Shown: positions 1 through 7,100 of the stretch, piece after piece | Position numbering within the stretch: position 1 is the stretch's first letter | How the letters are laid out: each line of letters starts with the position of its first letter | DNA from: DASTBU01 sp035711845 | Lineage (GTDB): Bacteria; Acidobacteriota; Vicinamibacteria; Vicinamibacterales; 2-12-FULL-66-21 | NCBI GenBank assembly: GCA_035711845.1 | Contig: DASTBU010000081.1 | Span: 1 to 64,000, forward strand | Direction of reading: 5' to 3' | DNA length: 64,000 nucleotides | Program-made: the position numbers and the translations under genes | The notes under the pieces: model-generated | The model's database searches: none | What the model was told of the DNA's origin: nothing | The model's input: only the letters and a program-made list of their open reading frames with translations

Positions 1-1397
1 GGCGAATCCACGCCGGCGGTCGTCCTGAGCGCCGGCAGCAGCCCGCAGACGAGCGCAACCGCGCCGGTGCACGCGAGCAAGTACAGAACGACCCGCCCGT
101 CGAGGCCGAACTCGTCCATCCTCGGCAGGTCGACCGCGGCAGCCTTCAGCGCGCGCGCGGCGGCAGCCGCGATGAGGACGCCGGCGGCTCCGCCGAGGAC
201 GGCGAGCAACGCGGTTTCCGTGAGCAGCTGGGCGGCCACCGCGGCACGCGATGCGCCGAGGGTGATGCGAACGGCGATCTCGTGCCGGCGTTGCGCTGCC
301 CTGGACAGGAGGAGCGCCGCGATGTTGGTGCACGCGATCAGCAGCAGCACCGTCACGGCGCCGTAGAGCAGCCAGAGTGACGCGCCGTGCGACGCGACCG
401 TGCTCTGTTTGAGCGGCACGACGTCGGCGCCGATCGTCTGGTCGGTCTTCGGATACCGTTCGGCGAGCCCTGCCTGGAGGGTGCGGAGGTTCTCGCGCGC
501 CTGCGCCGGCGTCACGCCGGCTCGCAGGCGGCCGATGCCGACATACCAGGCGGTCTCGCGCGACTGCGCAAACGGCGCATCGACGGGCACCGGCGACCAG
601 AGATCGACTTCGCGCTCGGGGAACTGGAAGTCGGCTGGCATCACACCGACAATCGGCAGCGCGGCGCGGCCGAGGCGGACCGTTCGGCCGACGACGTCCG
701 GGTCGGCCCCCAGACGGCTGCGCCAGTAGCGCTCGCCGATCAGGACGGCCGGCGGTCCGCCGAACTGGTGCTCGGCGGCGGAGAAGCCGCGCCCGACGAG
801 GGGCGCCACGCGCCAGACGTCGAGGAACCGCGGCGCGACGAACGCGCGCCGGATCCGTTCCGGAAGCTCGCCCGACGTGTCGGACGCGTCCTCGATGTAA
901 TAGCCGGACACCGCGTCGAAGGTGGTGTTCAGAGCGTTCCAGTCCTCCAGACGCGGCGGCGCAATGGCCGTGACCGACGGCCGCTCCTGCGTCTGGATGA
1001 CGCGCACCAGACGATCGGCTTCAGGGAACGGCAGCGGACGCAGCAGCACCGTATCGACGGCGGAAAAGACGGCGGCGTTGGTACCGATGGCCAGCGCGAG
1101 CGTCAACACCACGGCCGCCGTGAACACCGGCGTTCGTCCCAGCGTGCGGACGGCATACCGCAGATCGCGGATGAACATGTCGATGGGCCACGCGACGTCC
1201 GTGTCGCGGGTCCGCTCCGCCTGCAGCACGGGATTGCCGAACGCCGCACGGGCGCGGCGCGACGCCTCTTCCTCGCTGAAGCCGGCCGCGCGAAGATCGT
1301 CGGTCCGCTCCGCCATGTGGAACGACACCTCGCGGGCGATGTCGCGCTCCATCCGTCCGGGCCGCAGCGCGTTCGATATCCGCCTGAACCACGACAT
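1..1397 (-). CDS. ADOP-family (MacB/FtsX-like) permease, 3' end outside window
   Basis: Reading leftward from the ATG at 1397, the frame is open to the window edge (about 465 codons), so the C-terminus is missing. The first 75 residues are the soluble prefix typical of acidobacterial duplicated orphan permeases. A transmembrane helix follows, with the family pattern TLALAIGTNAAVFSAVDTVL, then a large extracytoplasmic MacB_PCD-like domain and the first FtsX helices around residues 375-465. A strong ribosome binding site (AGGAGGG) sits 5 nt before the start. The PadR gene ends 16 bases upstream, giving the usual PadR-ADOP operon. Members lack an obvious partner ATPase and their substrate is unknown. 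Family assignment is confident; function is not. Confidence 0.88.
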   Translation of the reverse strand, partial: MSWFRRISNALRPGRMERDIAREVSFHMAERTDDLRAAGFSEEEASRRARAAFGNPVLQAERTRDTDVAWPIDMFIRDLRYAVRTLGRTPVFTAAVVLTLALAIGTNAAVFSAVDTVLLRPLPFPEADRLVRVIQTQERPSVTAIAPPRLEDWNALNTTFDAVSGYYIEDASDTSGELPERIRRAFVAPRFLDVWRVAPLVGRGFSAAEHQFGGPPAVLIGERYWRSRLGADPDVVGRTVRLGRAALPIVGVMPADFQFPEREVDLWSPVPVDAPFAQSRETAWYVGIGRLRAGVTPAQARENLRTLQAGLAERYPKTDQTIGADVVPLKQSTVASHGASLWLLYGAVTVLLLIACTNIAALLLSRAAQRRHEIAVRITLGASRAAVAAQLLTETALLAVLGGAAGVLIAAAAARALKAAAVDLPRMDEFGLDGRVVLYLLACTGAVALVCGLLPALRTTAGVDS

Positions 1398-1413
1398 GGA
1401 ACCCTCCTGACCG

Positions 1414-1749
1414 CTACGCGTGGCGCAGCACGCGTCCCACGCCTTCGGTGAGCCTCGCCCAGGTCGCTTCCTCGACGGCAAGCTGCGTCCGGCCGCGCGC
1501 GGTTATGGCGTAGAACCGCGCCTCCCGTTTCTTTTCGGTGACGCCCCACTCGGAACGGAGCCAGCCCTGCTGCTGCATCCGGTGCAGCGCCGGATAGAGC
1601 GAGCCTTCTTCGACGCGCAACAGGTCGGCCGAGACGCGCTGGATGTGGGTGGTGATCGCGTAGCCGTGCATCCGCCGGTTCGAGGCGAGCGTCCGGAGCA
1701 CGAGCAGGGCCAGGGTGCCCTGAAGGATGTCGTTTTTCTGCGGCGCCAC
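1414..1749 (-). CDS. PadR-family transcriptional regulator
   Basis: This 111-residue protein has the PadR winged-helix pattern: QGTLALLVLRTL at the N-terminus, HGYAI, then EGSLYPALHRM as the recognition region and a WGVTEKKREARFYAIT wing. It starts at GTG (1747-1749) behind GGGAGGACGC. It is the first gene of an operon with the ADOP permease immediately downstream and presumably controls that operon and itself. An 11-bp direct repeat just upstream is a candidate binding site. The family call is safe; the signal it senses cannot be read from the sequence. Confidence 0.93.
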   Translation of the reverse strand: MAPQKNDILQGTLALLVLRTLASNRRMHGYAITTHIQRVSADLLRVEEGSLYPALHRMQQQGWLRSEWGVTEKKREARFYAITARGRTQLAVEEATWARLTEGVGRVLRHA

Positions 1750-1767
1750 GCGTCCTCCCGGCTTTTA

Positions 1768-1792
1768 CCTAACTAGCTATGCCTAACTAGCT
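1768..1792. promoter_or_regulatory. Direct repeat upstream of padR-ADOP, candidate PadR operator
   Basis: Two identical 11-bp copies of CCTAACTAGCT start 14 bp apart (1768-1778 and 1782-1792), 19 bp upstream of the PadR GTG start. The spacing and position fit a promoter-overlapping autoregulatory site. Binding by this PadR is inferred. Confidence 0.5.
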
Positions 1793-1985
1793 TGGTAGCG
1801 TAGCGGCGCGCGCACCGCGCTGTCAAGCCTCGGGCGCTTTACGAGCGGCGGAGGCGGGCGTCCACCGGGGCTGCGCGATCGCACGGTTGTACCCAGGCGA
1901 AGCCAGCTTGATACGACATTCCCGCTGACGATGATGTCCCCCACAATGTGGTTGAAAACACGTGGCGCCCGCGGTGCTTGACGAC

Positions 1986-2202
1986 GTGGAACAGCTCGAC
2001 GTCCTCGCCGTGCTCCGGCTCGAGGACGAGGGTTACGGTGCCTCGATTCAGCGCGAAATCGAGGAACGGACTCGGCGGCCGGTCTCGCTGAATGCGGCGT
2101 ACCACCCTCGACTGCCTCGAACGAAAGCGGCTCGTTCGCTCCTTGATCGGCAGCCGATCTCCGCGATTCTCCGTCACGCCTGGCAGAAACTCATTCACGT
2201 AG
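1986..2202 (+). pseudogene. Frameshifted PadR-type regulator remnant
   Basis: The frame from GTG 1986 reads VLRLEDEGYGASIQREIEER and SLNAAY, the N-terminal half of the PadR class with a GYG-x-I-x-x-EIEERT pattern. After Tyr (2100-2102) homology jumps one frame to TLDCLERKRLVRSLIGS and ends at a TAG (2200-2202). A full PadR of this class would read VYATLDRLERKGLV, so the change looks like a 2-base loss. The wing and C-terminal helix are also missing. There is no ribosome binding site and no permease gene behind it. I read it as a dead regulator. Confidence 0.72.
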
Positions 2203-2423
2203 GCAGGCTTCGGCGTTGAGTCGCCACTTCGGAGGGCGCCAAGGCTTGGCTCGCTTCCGTAGGCCGACAAAACGGCGCTGCGGCGGCTTGTCAGCGGCAG
2301 CGCGGCCCGGGACACCCCACGCGGATTTCTGGCACCTCCGCGGCGTTTTTGTCGACTGACGCTCGAGCGGCCTCCTCCAAGGGTTCTCTACGAGTACGGG
2401 CCTCATTGACCTCGCCGAGTTCA

Positions 2424-3272
2424 TCAATAATCCGGGCGAGGGCCTGCCGGAGCGTTCCGGCCGGACGGGTTCGTCACTTCGAGGAAGAGCATGTTTCCCA
2501 CCAGGTACGAATCCGCTTCTGCGTCAAACGACGCGCGAATGGCCGTCAGAATGTCTGCTCGCCGCCGCGGCGAGGCCATGACTCCACGGCGGGCGAGCGC
2601 TCGCAGATAGCGATCGCGCCAGTGGTTCACCAGCACGACGCTCGTCAGGAAGAGCCTGCCACCAGGCGTGAGGATGCGACGCAGCTCGCCGAGAAGCCCC
2701 GGCAAATCCTGTAGTGCGTGCGCAACGTGCAGACAAGCCACAACGTCGAAGGCAGCCGTGCGAAACGGGCTGTGGACCACATCGGCCTGCAGCAGAGCCA
2801 CACGGTTCGACTCGAGCCGTCTGCGCGCGCGCCTCAACATCCTGAGGGAAGCATCGGTTCCGATCAACGCAACCCGCGGGTCGGTCAGATACGCTTGGGC
2901 AGAAAACAGCATGGATCCGCACCCGGCGTCCAGCATTGTTCCCTCTCCGCACGCCGTCACCGCCCGCTCGGCGACGGCCCGATATGCGAGCGTGGACACC
3001 CCCCAGAAGGCGCGGTGATACATATCGAGGCCGCCGACAATGTCGTAGGCGGTTCCAATCGAATCGTACTGTGCGGCGCCAGCTTCCCCATGGCCGCCCG
3101 CCCGCCAGATTCCGGGCTCGATTTCGTCGAGCGACTGAACGCCGGCCAGCGCGGCGGCGAGGTGCGGTGGAGGACGGCCTGTCGCCGCTTTCACGGGACC
3201 GAGCATGTCAGCGTCAGGTGTTGGCGGTGTAGGTCGTCTGCCGTGCTGGCGCAGTTGGGACAATCGACGCAC
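2424..3272 (-). CDS. Class I SAM-dependent methyltransferase
   Basis: The 282-residue product has a UbiE/Methyltransf_11-type fold: motif I is MLDAGCGSMLFSAQAYL near residues 112-128, an acidic strand end GTDASLRMLRRA binds the SAM ribose, FDVVACLHVAHAL is motif IV, and LGELRRILTPGGRLFLTSVV follows. The substrate is unknown; small molecules such as quinones or lipids are typical. The N-terminal 30 residues look unlike the family. Just upstream, in another frame on the same strand, CVDCPNC followed by LTLTC resembles a short zinc ribbon often found before such domains, so a frameshift near 3190-3290 is possible. The true start may be the internal ATG at MLGPVKAATG. Confidence 0.75.
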   Translation of the reverse strand: MRRLSQLRQHGRRPTPPTPDADMLGPVKAATGRPPPHLAAALAGVQSLDEIEPGIWRAGGHGEAGAAQYDSIGTAYDIVGGLDMYHRAFWGVSTLAYRAVAERAVTACGEGTMLDAGCGSMLFSAQAYLTDPRVALIGTDASLRMLRRARRRLESNRVALLQADVVHSPFRTAAFDVVACLHVAHALQDLPGLLGELRRILTPGGRLFLTSVVLVNHWRDRYLRALARRGVMASPRRRADILTAIRASFDAEADSYLVGNMLFLEVTNPSGRNAPAGPRPDY

Positions 3273-3525
3273 ACAGCCGGCGCTTCCAAGAGCAGGATAA
3301 TTCGTTCGGATCGTGCGCTATTTCGGATTGGCGGCAATGTAATCCGTGAACTGATCGATCAATGGGTCGTCAGCGTGACCGATAACGGACGCCCGTGCGC
3401 CCGCAGGGCGTCATGCAGCGCGCGTGAGAGCATAGGTGTCTCGCCAGCCCTGAATGTATCCGACCGACCGGGTCGGACGTCAGCCCGCATGCCGAGCGGG
3501 TACTGTCTCTAAGGCTGGTTGAGGG
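3273..3525. other. Intergenic stretch, no gene recognised
   Basis: Apart from a possible out-of-frame zinc-ribbon remnant on the minus strand near 3190-3290 (CVDCPNC), no coding signal, RNA or repeat was recognised here. Confidence 0.4.
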
Positions 3526-3642
3526 TCAGAGGCCCCTATCGTCGCCATTTTCATTCCTGCTCTGGCGCCATTTACGGATGACTTCCCGCGCGAACAAAAA
3601 AATTACGACCATCCGCGCGATCCACACACGAATTCTGTACAT
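3526..3642 (-). CDS. Possible 38-residue membrane miniprotein
   Basis: A short frame starts at ATG 3642 and ends at TGA 3526-3528. It is preceded by GAGGA at 6 nt, a good ribosome binding site. The product begins MYRIRVWIARMVVIFLFARE, a hydrophobic segment flanked by Arg, and ends in a charged tail (KWRQSRNENGDDRGL). That composition fits a single-pass small membrane protein, but nothing else supports it and I know no family. Confidence 0.3.
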   Translation of the reverse strand: MYRIRVWIARMVVIFLFAREVIRKWRQSRNENGDDRGL

Positions 3643-3841
3643 ATCTCGTCCTCAGGTATGCGTACCGGTAAGTTTGCCCGTCCAGAATCCCCAAGCGCTA
3701 CAGCACGACCGCCGAGCGGCGCTCCGGCTGGCCGATCATCAAGTTCCTTGAGAGGCGCCGTGTCGTCTCGCGGTCTCCCCGCCCGGATCATCGTGGTGCA
3801 AAACAGAGACACAGCCCGGATCGGCCATGATAGGCCCGCGG

Positions 3842-4515
3842 ATGCGCCCGTGAGGCCTGGGGAACAGAAGACTGCAGGTGATTGTCGGCGTCGTGGAAGA
3901 CGTGAGGCACGAGGGGCTCGACGTACCGCCGGAACCGCCCGTGTACGTCTCCTACATGCAGCGGCCGTCCACCGCGTTCGCCGTCCTCATCGAGTCCAGG
4001 CGCGCGCCGGCAGACGTCAGGACGACAGTCCAGGACGCCGTCCGACGGACGGATCCGACGCGGCCGGTGCCGCTCCTCCGAAGGGTCAACGATCTGATTG
4101 GCGCCTCGCTGGAACCGCGAAGGGTGAGCGTGATCGTGGCGGCGGCATTTGCGGCGCTGGCGCTGATGCTTGCATGTCTCGGGGTCTACGGCGTCATCAG
4201 TTTCGCCGTTGCGAGCCGCGCGCGCGAGATCGGCATTCGCGTCGCCGTGGGCGCCGCGCCAGTGAGGTCCTCGCCTCGTGATGCGGCAGGGCGTCGCGTT
4301 CACGGGCATCGGGCTCGTCATCCGCAGTGGCGGAAGTCTCGCCGCCGGGCGGCTGCTCCGCTCCCACTTGTTTGCGACCTCTCCGGCCGATCCCGTGATG
4401 ATCACGAGCGCGGCCTCGATCCTCGGCCTCCGTGCGCCTTGCCGCCACGCTGGTGCCGGCCCGCCGCGCGAGCCGGACCGACCCTGTTCGCGCTCTTCGA
4501 GACGAGAGCGTCTGA
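3842..4515 (+). pseudogene. Decayed C-terminal fragment of an ADOP permease
   Basis: Homology to the end of an ADOP permease runs through several frames. IVGVVEDVRHEGLD and VYVSYMQRP (the end of the periplasmic domain) and the helix ACLGVYGVISFAVASRAREI are in one frame to about 4260. SEVLAS continues in a second, MRQGVAFTGIGLVIRSGG in a third (from 4280), and LVPARRASRTDPVRALRDE in a fourth, ending at TGA 4513-4515. At least three indels and loss of the whole N-terminal half make it non-functional. It lies about 2 kb from the PadR remnant; the two may have been one cassette. Confidence 0.85.
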
Positions 4516-4565
4516 GACGCGCCTGGGCCGTGCCGTTGCCGCACCATGATTCGTGTGGGTGAGCC

Positions 4566-5447
4566 ATGGAGATCCTCGTCATCGGCGGTACGAAATTCAT
4601 CGGCCCACACGTGGTGCGTGCGCTCACGGATCGGGCACACACGGTGACGGTGTTCCATCGCGGTGAGCACGAGTCCGGTCTTCCGTCGAGCGTCAGACAT
4701 GTTCACGACCGTTCCGCTGGCATCCCTGTGTTGTCGTTTCCGGCTGAAGTGCGGCGGCGCCCCTTCGATGTCGTGATTCACATGATCGCGATGGGCGAAC
4801 ACGACGCAGCTGCTGCGGTCCACGCGTTTCGTGGCAAGGCCGGTCGGCTGGTCGTCTTGAGCAGCGGCGACGTGTACCGCGCCTACGGCCGGTTTGCCGG
4901 ACTGGAGGTCGGTCCGGCGGAAGAAGGCCTCTTGAAGGAATCATCACCGCTTCGGTTCGTTCTGTACCCATACCGCACGCAAGCACGTTCGCCAGACGAC
5001 TGGGTCTATTCATACGACAAGATCCTTGTCGAACGCGCCGTGCTCAGCGAACCGGGGCTTCCCGCCGTTGTCCTGCGGTTACCGAAAGTGTACGGGCCGG
5101 GGCAGAACGACGATCTCGCCACGGTGTACGGGTTCCGTCATCGGCCACAGTGGCGCTGGACCCATGGCTACGTCGAGAACGTCGCTCACGCGATTGTCCT
5201 GGCCGTCTTGCATCCGTCAGCAGCCGGTGTGTACAACGTGGGTGAGCAACACACGCCAACGGTTGCCGAACGGCTGGCCGACCTGCCGGCGTCCTCCGTT
5301 CCCGAAGCATCGATGGCCGCCAATTTCGACCAGAACATCGTGTTCGACACGACGCGAATCCGCGACGGGTTGGGCTACTCGGAGCCGGTAGGGTACCGAG
5401 AAGGACTGCGGCGAACGCTTGGTCGAGACCGGCTTCTTACGAGCTGA
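4566..5447 (+). CDS. NAD-dependent epimerase/dehydratase (extended SDR)
   Basis: This 293-residue protein is an atypical extended short-chain dehydrogenase. The N-terminal Rossmann motif is GGTKFIGPHVV (residues 7-17), a variant of GxxGxxG seen in a subgroup of NAD-dependent epimerases. VLSSGDVYRAYG carries the catalytic Ser/Thr region, YSYDKILVE the Tyr-x3-Lys pair, and VVLRLPKVYGPGQ follows as in sugar-nucleotide epimerases. A C-terminal substrate segment of about 100 residues is present. The substrate is unclear and no polysaccharide cluster surrounds it. It starts about 50 bp after the decayed ADOP fragment and is convergent with the phosphoesterase that ends 9 bp further on. Confidence 0.85.
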   Translation: MEILVIGGTKFIGPHVVRALTDRAHTVTVFHRGEHESGLPSSVRHVHDRSAGIPVLSFPAEVRRRPFDVVIHMIAMGEHDAAAAVHAFRGKAGRLVVLSSGDVYRAYGRFAGLEVGPAEEGLLKESSPLRFVLYPYRTQARSPDDWVYSYDKILVERAVLSEPGLPAVVLRLPKVYGPGQNDDLATVYGFRHRPQWRWTHGYVENVAHAIVLAVLHPSAAGVYNVGEQHTPTVAERLADLPASSVPEASMAANFDQNIVFDTTRIRDGLGYSEPVGYREGLRRTLGRDRLLTS

Positions 5448-5456
5448 TCAGCCAGA

Positions 5457-6323
5457 TCACTTTAGTTCGACCCGGCTGTACGCGGCGAGCATCTGCTCCT
5501 CGGACGGCGGGTGCAGGATGCTCTGTGTGGCGAACTCGTCTGCCTGCGGATAGTCTGTCTCACGGATGCGATCGGCGGCGCGCGACAAGTCGTACGTCGT
5601 GCGCCGAAGTTCGACGTCGGGCCCGACAAGCAGCCAGTAGGCAGCAGGCTCACCGAAGGGCATTCCAACACTCCCCGCGTTCACGATTCGTGTGCGTCCG
5701 ACCATACGATCGAACTGCATGTGCGTGTGGCCGCATACGACCAACCTGACGTTGACGTCTTCGAATACCGGAAGCAGGCGGCTCTCCAGCGTCCGTCGCG
5801 TAAAGATCTCTGTATCGTTGCGGGGTGTTGCGTGGCAGAAAAGCACCTCCCCTGCGCCGTCTACCGTAAGTCGCAGCATCCGCGGCCAGTCCACGATCTG
5901 GGCGTAATCCGCATCACTCAGCGACTGCGCGGCCCACCGGACGACGTTCTGGTACGGCCCAGGCACTTCGCTGATATCGTCCCCTTTCCTGGCCTGCAGC
6001 ACGACGCGGTCGCCATTCCCCTTTATGAAGCGAACTGGAATATCGAGGGCTCGAAGCAACGAGAGCGCCTCGAATGGCATGGGGCCGGGAAACACATCAC
6101 CGCCGACGATCACTTCGTCGACTTTGGCCCGGCGAACATCCTCGAGCACTACCTCGAGTGCCGGCACATTGCCGTGAATGTCGAAGAGCGCGGCTATGCG
6201 CATCGTCGCCGTCCTTGATCCCAGCGCCTCGGCCCGCAAAAGGGCACGACGGGCCCAGGCGCTCGACAGCCAGGCAGCACCTGCGGTCAGGAAGCGGCGC
6301 CGCGAACAGGCGGTGCTGCACAC
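5457..6323 (-). CDS. Calcineurin-like metallophosphoesterase, Tat-type N-terminus
   Basis: The 288-residue product has all metallophosphoesterase motifs: DIHGN (residues 48-52), GGD, KGNGD in place of GNHD, a catalytic-region FCHATP, and GHTH before MVGRTRIVNAGSVG. This order matches the YfcE/PrpE-like group that hydrolyses phosphodiesters or phosphoproteins. From the GTG start the N-terminus reads SRRRFLTAGAAWLSSAW, a twin-arginine export signal. An internal ATG at MRIAALFDIHG would give a cytoplasmic form. I keep the GTG because TATGAT lies 9 nt before it, as at other apparently leaderless genes here. Substrate unknown. Confidence 0.86.
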   Translation of the reverse strand: MCSTACSRRRFLTAGAAWLSSAWARRALLRAEALGSRTATMRIAALFDIHGNVPALEVVLEDVRRAKVDEVIVGGDVFPGPMPFEALSLLRALDIPVRFIKGNGDRVVLQARKGDDISEVPGPYQNVVRWAAQSLSDADYAQIVDWPRMLRLTVDGAGEVLFCHATPRNDTEIFTRRTLESRLLPVFEDVNVRLVVCGHTHMQFDRMVGRTRIVNAGSVGMPFGEPAAYWLLVGPDVELRRTTYDLSRAADRIRETDYPQADEFATQSILHPPSEEQMLAAYSRVELK

Positions 6324-6332
6324 AGTGGCCGC

Positions 6333-6338
6333 ATCATA
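6333..6338 (-). promoter_or_regulatory. -10 element close to phosphoesterase start
   Basis: TATGAT on the minus strand ends 9 nt before the GTG at 6323, with no Shine-Dalgarno sequence between. A leaderless or nearly leaderless transcript is inferred. Confidence 0.4.
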
Positions 6339-6389
6339 GCAAGAGCATGCGGGCTGTGGGTCACCATCCGAGGATCGGCTTCCCTAGAA

Positions 6390-6418
6390 CCGGCGGCCGG
6401 CCCGAAGGGGGCCGCCGG
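6390..6418 (-). terminator. GC-rich hairpin after the secreted 170-aa gene
   Basis: CCGGCGGC (6390-6397) and GCCGCCGG (6411-6418) form an 8-bp stem just past the TAA at 6426. There is no T-run, so any terminator role is inferred from position. Confidence 0.4.
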
Positions 6419-6425
6419 CCCGTGA

Positions 6426-6938
6426 TTATTGGACTGGTGCGGGCCTGCAGATCTCGCCACTGACAGTGGTCACGATTCGCTGGTTGCGGTTGAAGCCGCT
6501 GACGAACAGATAGCCCGTCGCACCGGCGAATTCCCCCGTCCCCGCCACGATCCGCTGAAACGCGTTCACGACACCGCTTTCCGGGTTGTTGACGTCGGGC
6601 GGCTCGGTCATGCCCATCTCGCGCATCGTGAGCGTGCCGTTCGCCGTGAAGTACTCGAAATTTCCGACGTAGCTGCGGAAGGTCGGCGCACCGGATGGGA
6701 AGAGCGCGCCTTGCTCGCCCTTGAAGTAGGTCGTGCCCCGCAGGCCGTGATTGCCATCGACTTCGCCGAGAAAGCAGAAGTCGTCTCCGGGCTTGCAGCC
6801 CACCGTGGATCGTACCTCGACGAGGTCCGCGTGCACTGCTTTGCACGATTGGGGCAGCGGTGGCTCCTGCGCGCTGGCCGCTGCTCCGAGCAACCCGACC
6901 ACGACCGTCACCGCGAGGCAGATATTCAACTGACGCAT
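6426..6938 (-). CDS. Secreted protein of unknown function, 170 aa
   Basis: The start at ATG 6938 is set by GGAGGAGGACACAC directly upstream. Residues 1-24 form a clear signal peptide (LAVTVVVGLLGAAASAQ, cleavage after SAQ). The mature part has four Cys (SCKAV, VGCKPGDDFCF and one near the C-terminus), suggesting disulfides, and Gly/Thr/Phe-rich beta segments such as GTGEFAGATGYLFVSGF. That last pattern resembles secreted barrel proteins of the allene-oxide-cyclase or DUF3224 type, but the match is weak. It is divergent from the large regulator at 7101. Confidence 0.75.
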   Translation of the reverse strand: MRQLNICLAVTVVVGLLGAAASAQEPPLPQSCKAVHADLVEVRSTVGCKPGDDFCFLGEVDGNHGLRGTTYFKGEQGALFPSGAPTFRSYVGNFEYFTANGTLTMREMGMTEPPDVNNPESGVVNAFQRIVAGTGEFAGATGYLFVSGFNRNQRIVTTVSGEICRPAPVQ

Positions 6939-7085
6939 GTGTGTCCTCCTCCACTCTGCCGCGGTCTCGACCGCGGCTCGGACCGCAGAACACAGATGGC
7001 TGAGGCGCGGGATGATCGCGCCCTGACTTTTTGCTGACTCGAGGCCGCCGTCCTCATCCGGGCGCGCGGAGGCGCCCCCCGTCGT

Positions 7086-7091
7086 TACAAT
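7086..7091 (+). promoter_or_regulatory. -10 element close to regulator start
   Basis: TACAAT ends 9 nt before the ATG at 7101 and no Shine-Dalgarno sequence is present, consistent with a leaderless mRNA. Confidence 0.4.
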
Positions 7092-7100
7092 GGTCCTCTC

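Noticed and set aside
1986..2202. Programmed frameshift in the PadR-like sequence
   Set aside because: No slippery heptamer or downstream structure at 2100-2104, and the C-terminal part of the protein is missing in any frame.
1839..2315. 158-codon minus-strand gene opposite the PadR remnant
   Set aside because: No family pattern, no ribosome binding site, and the plus strand has clear decayed PadR homology over the same bases.
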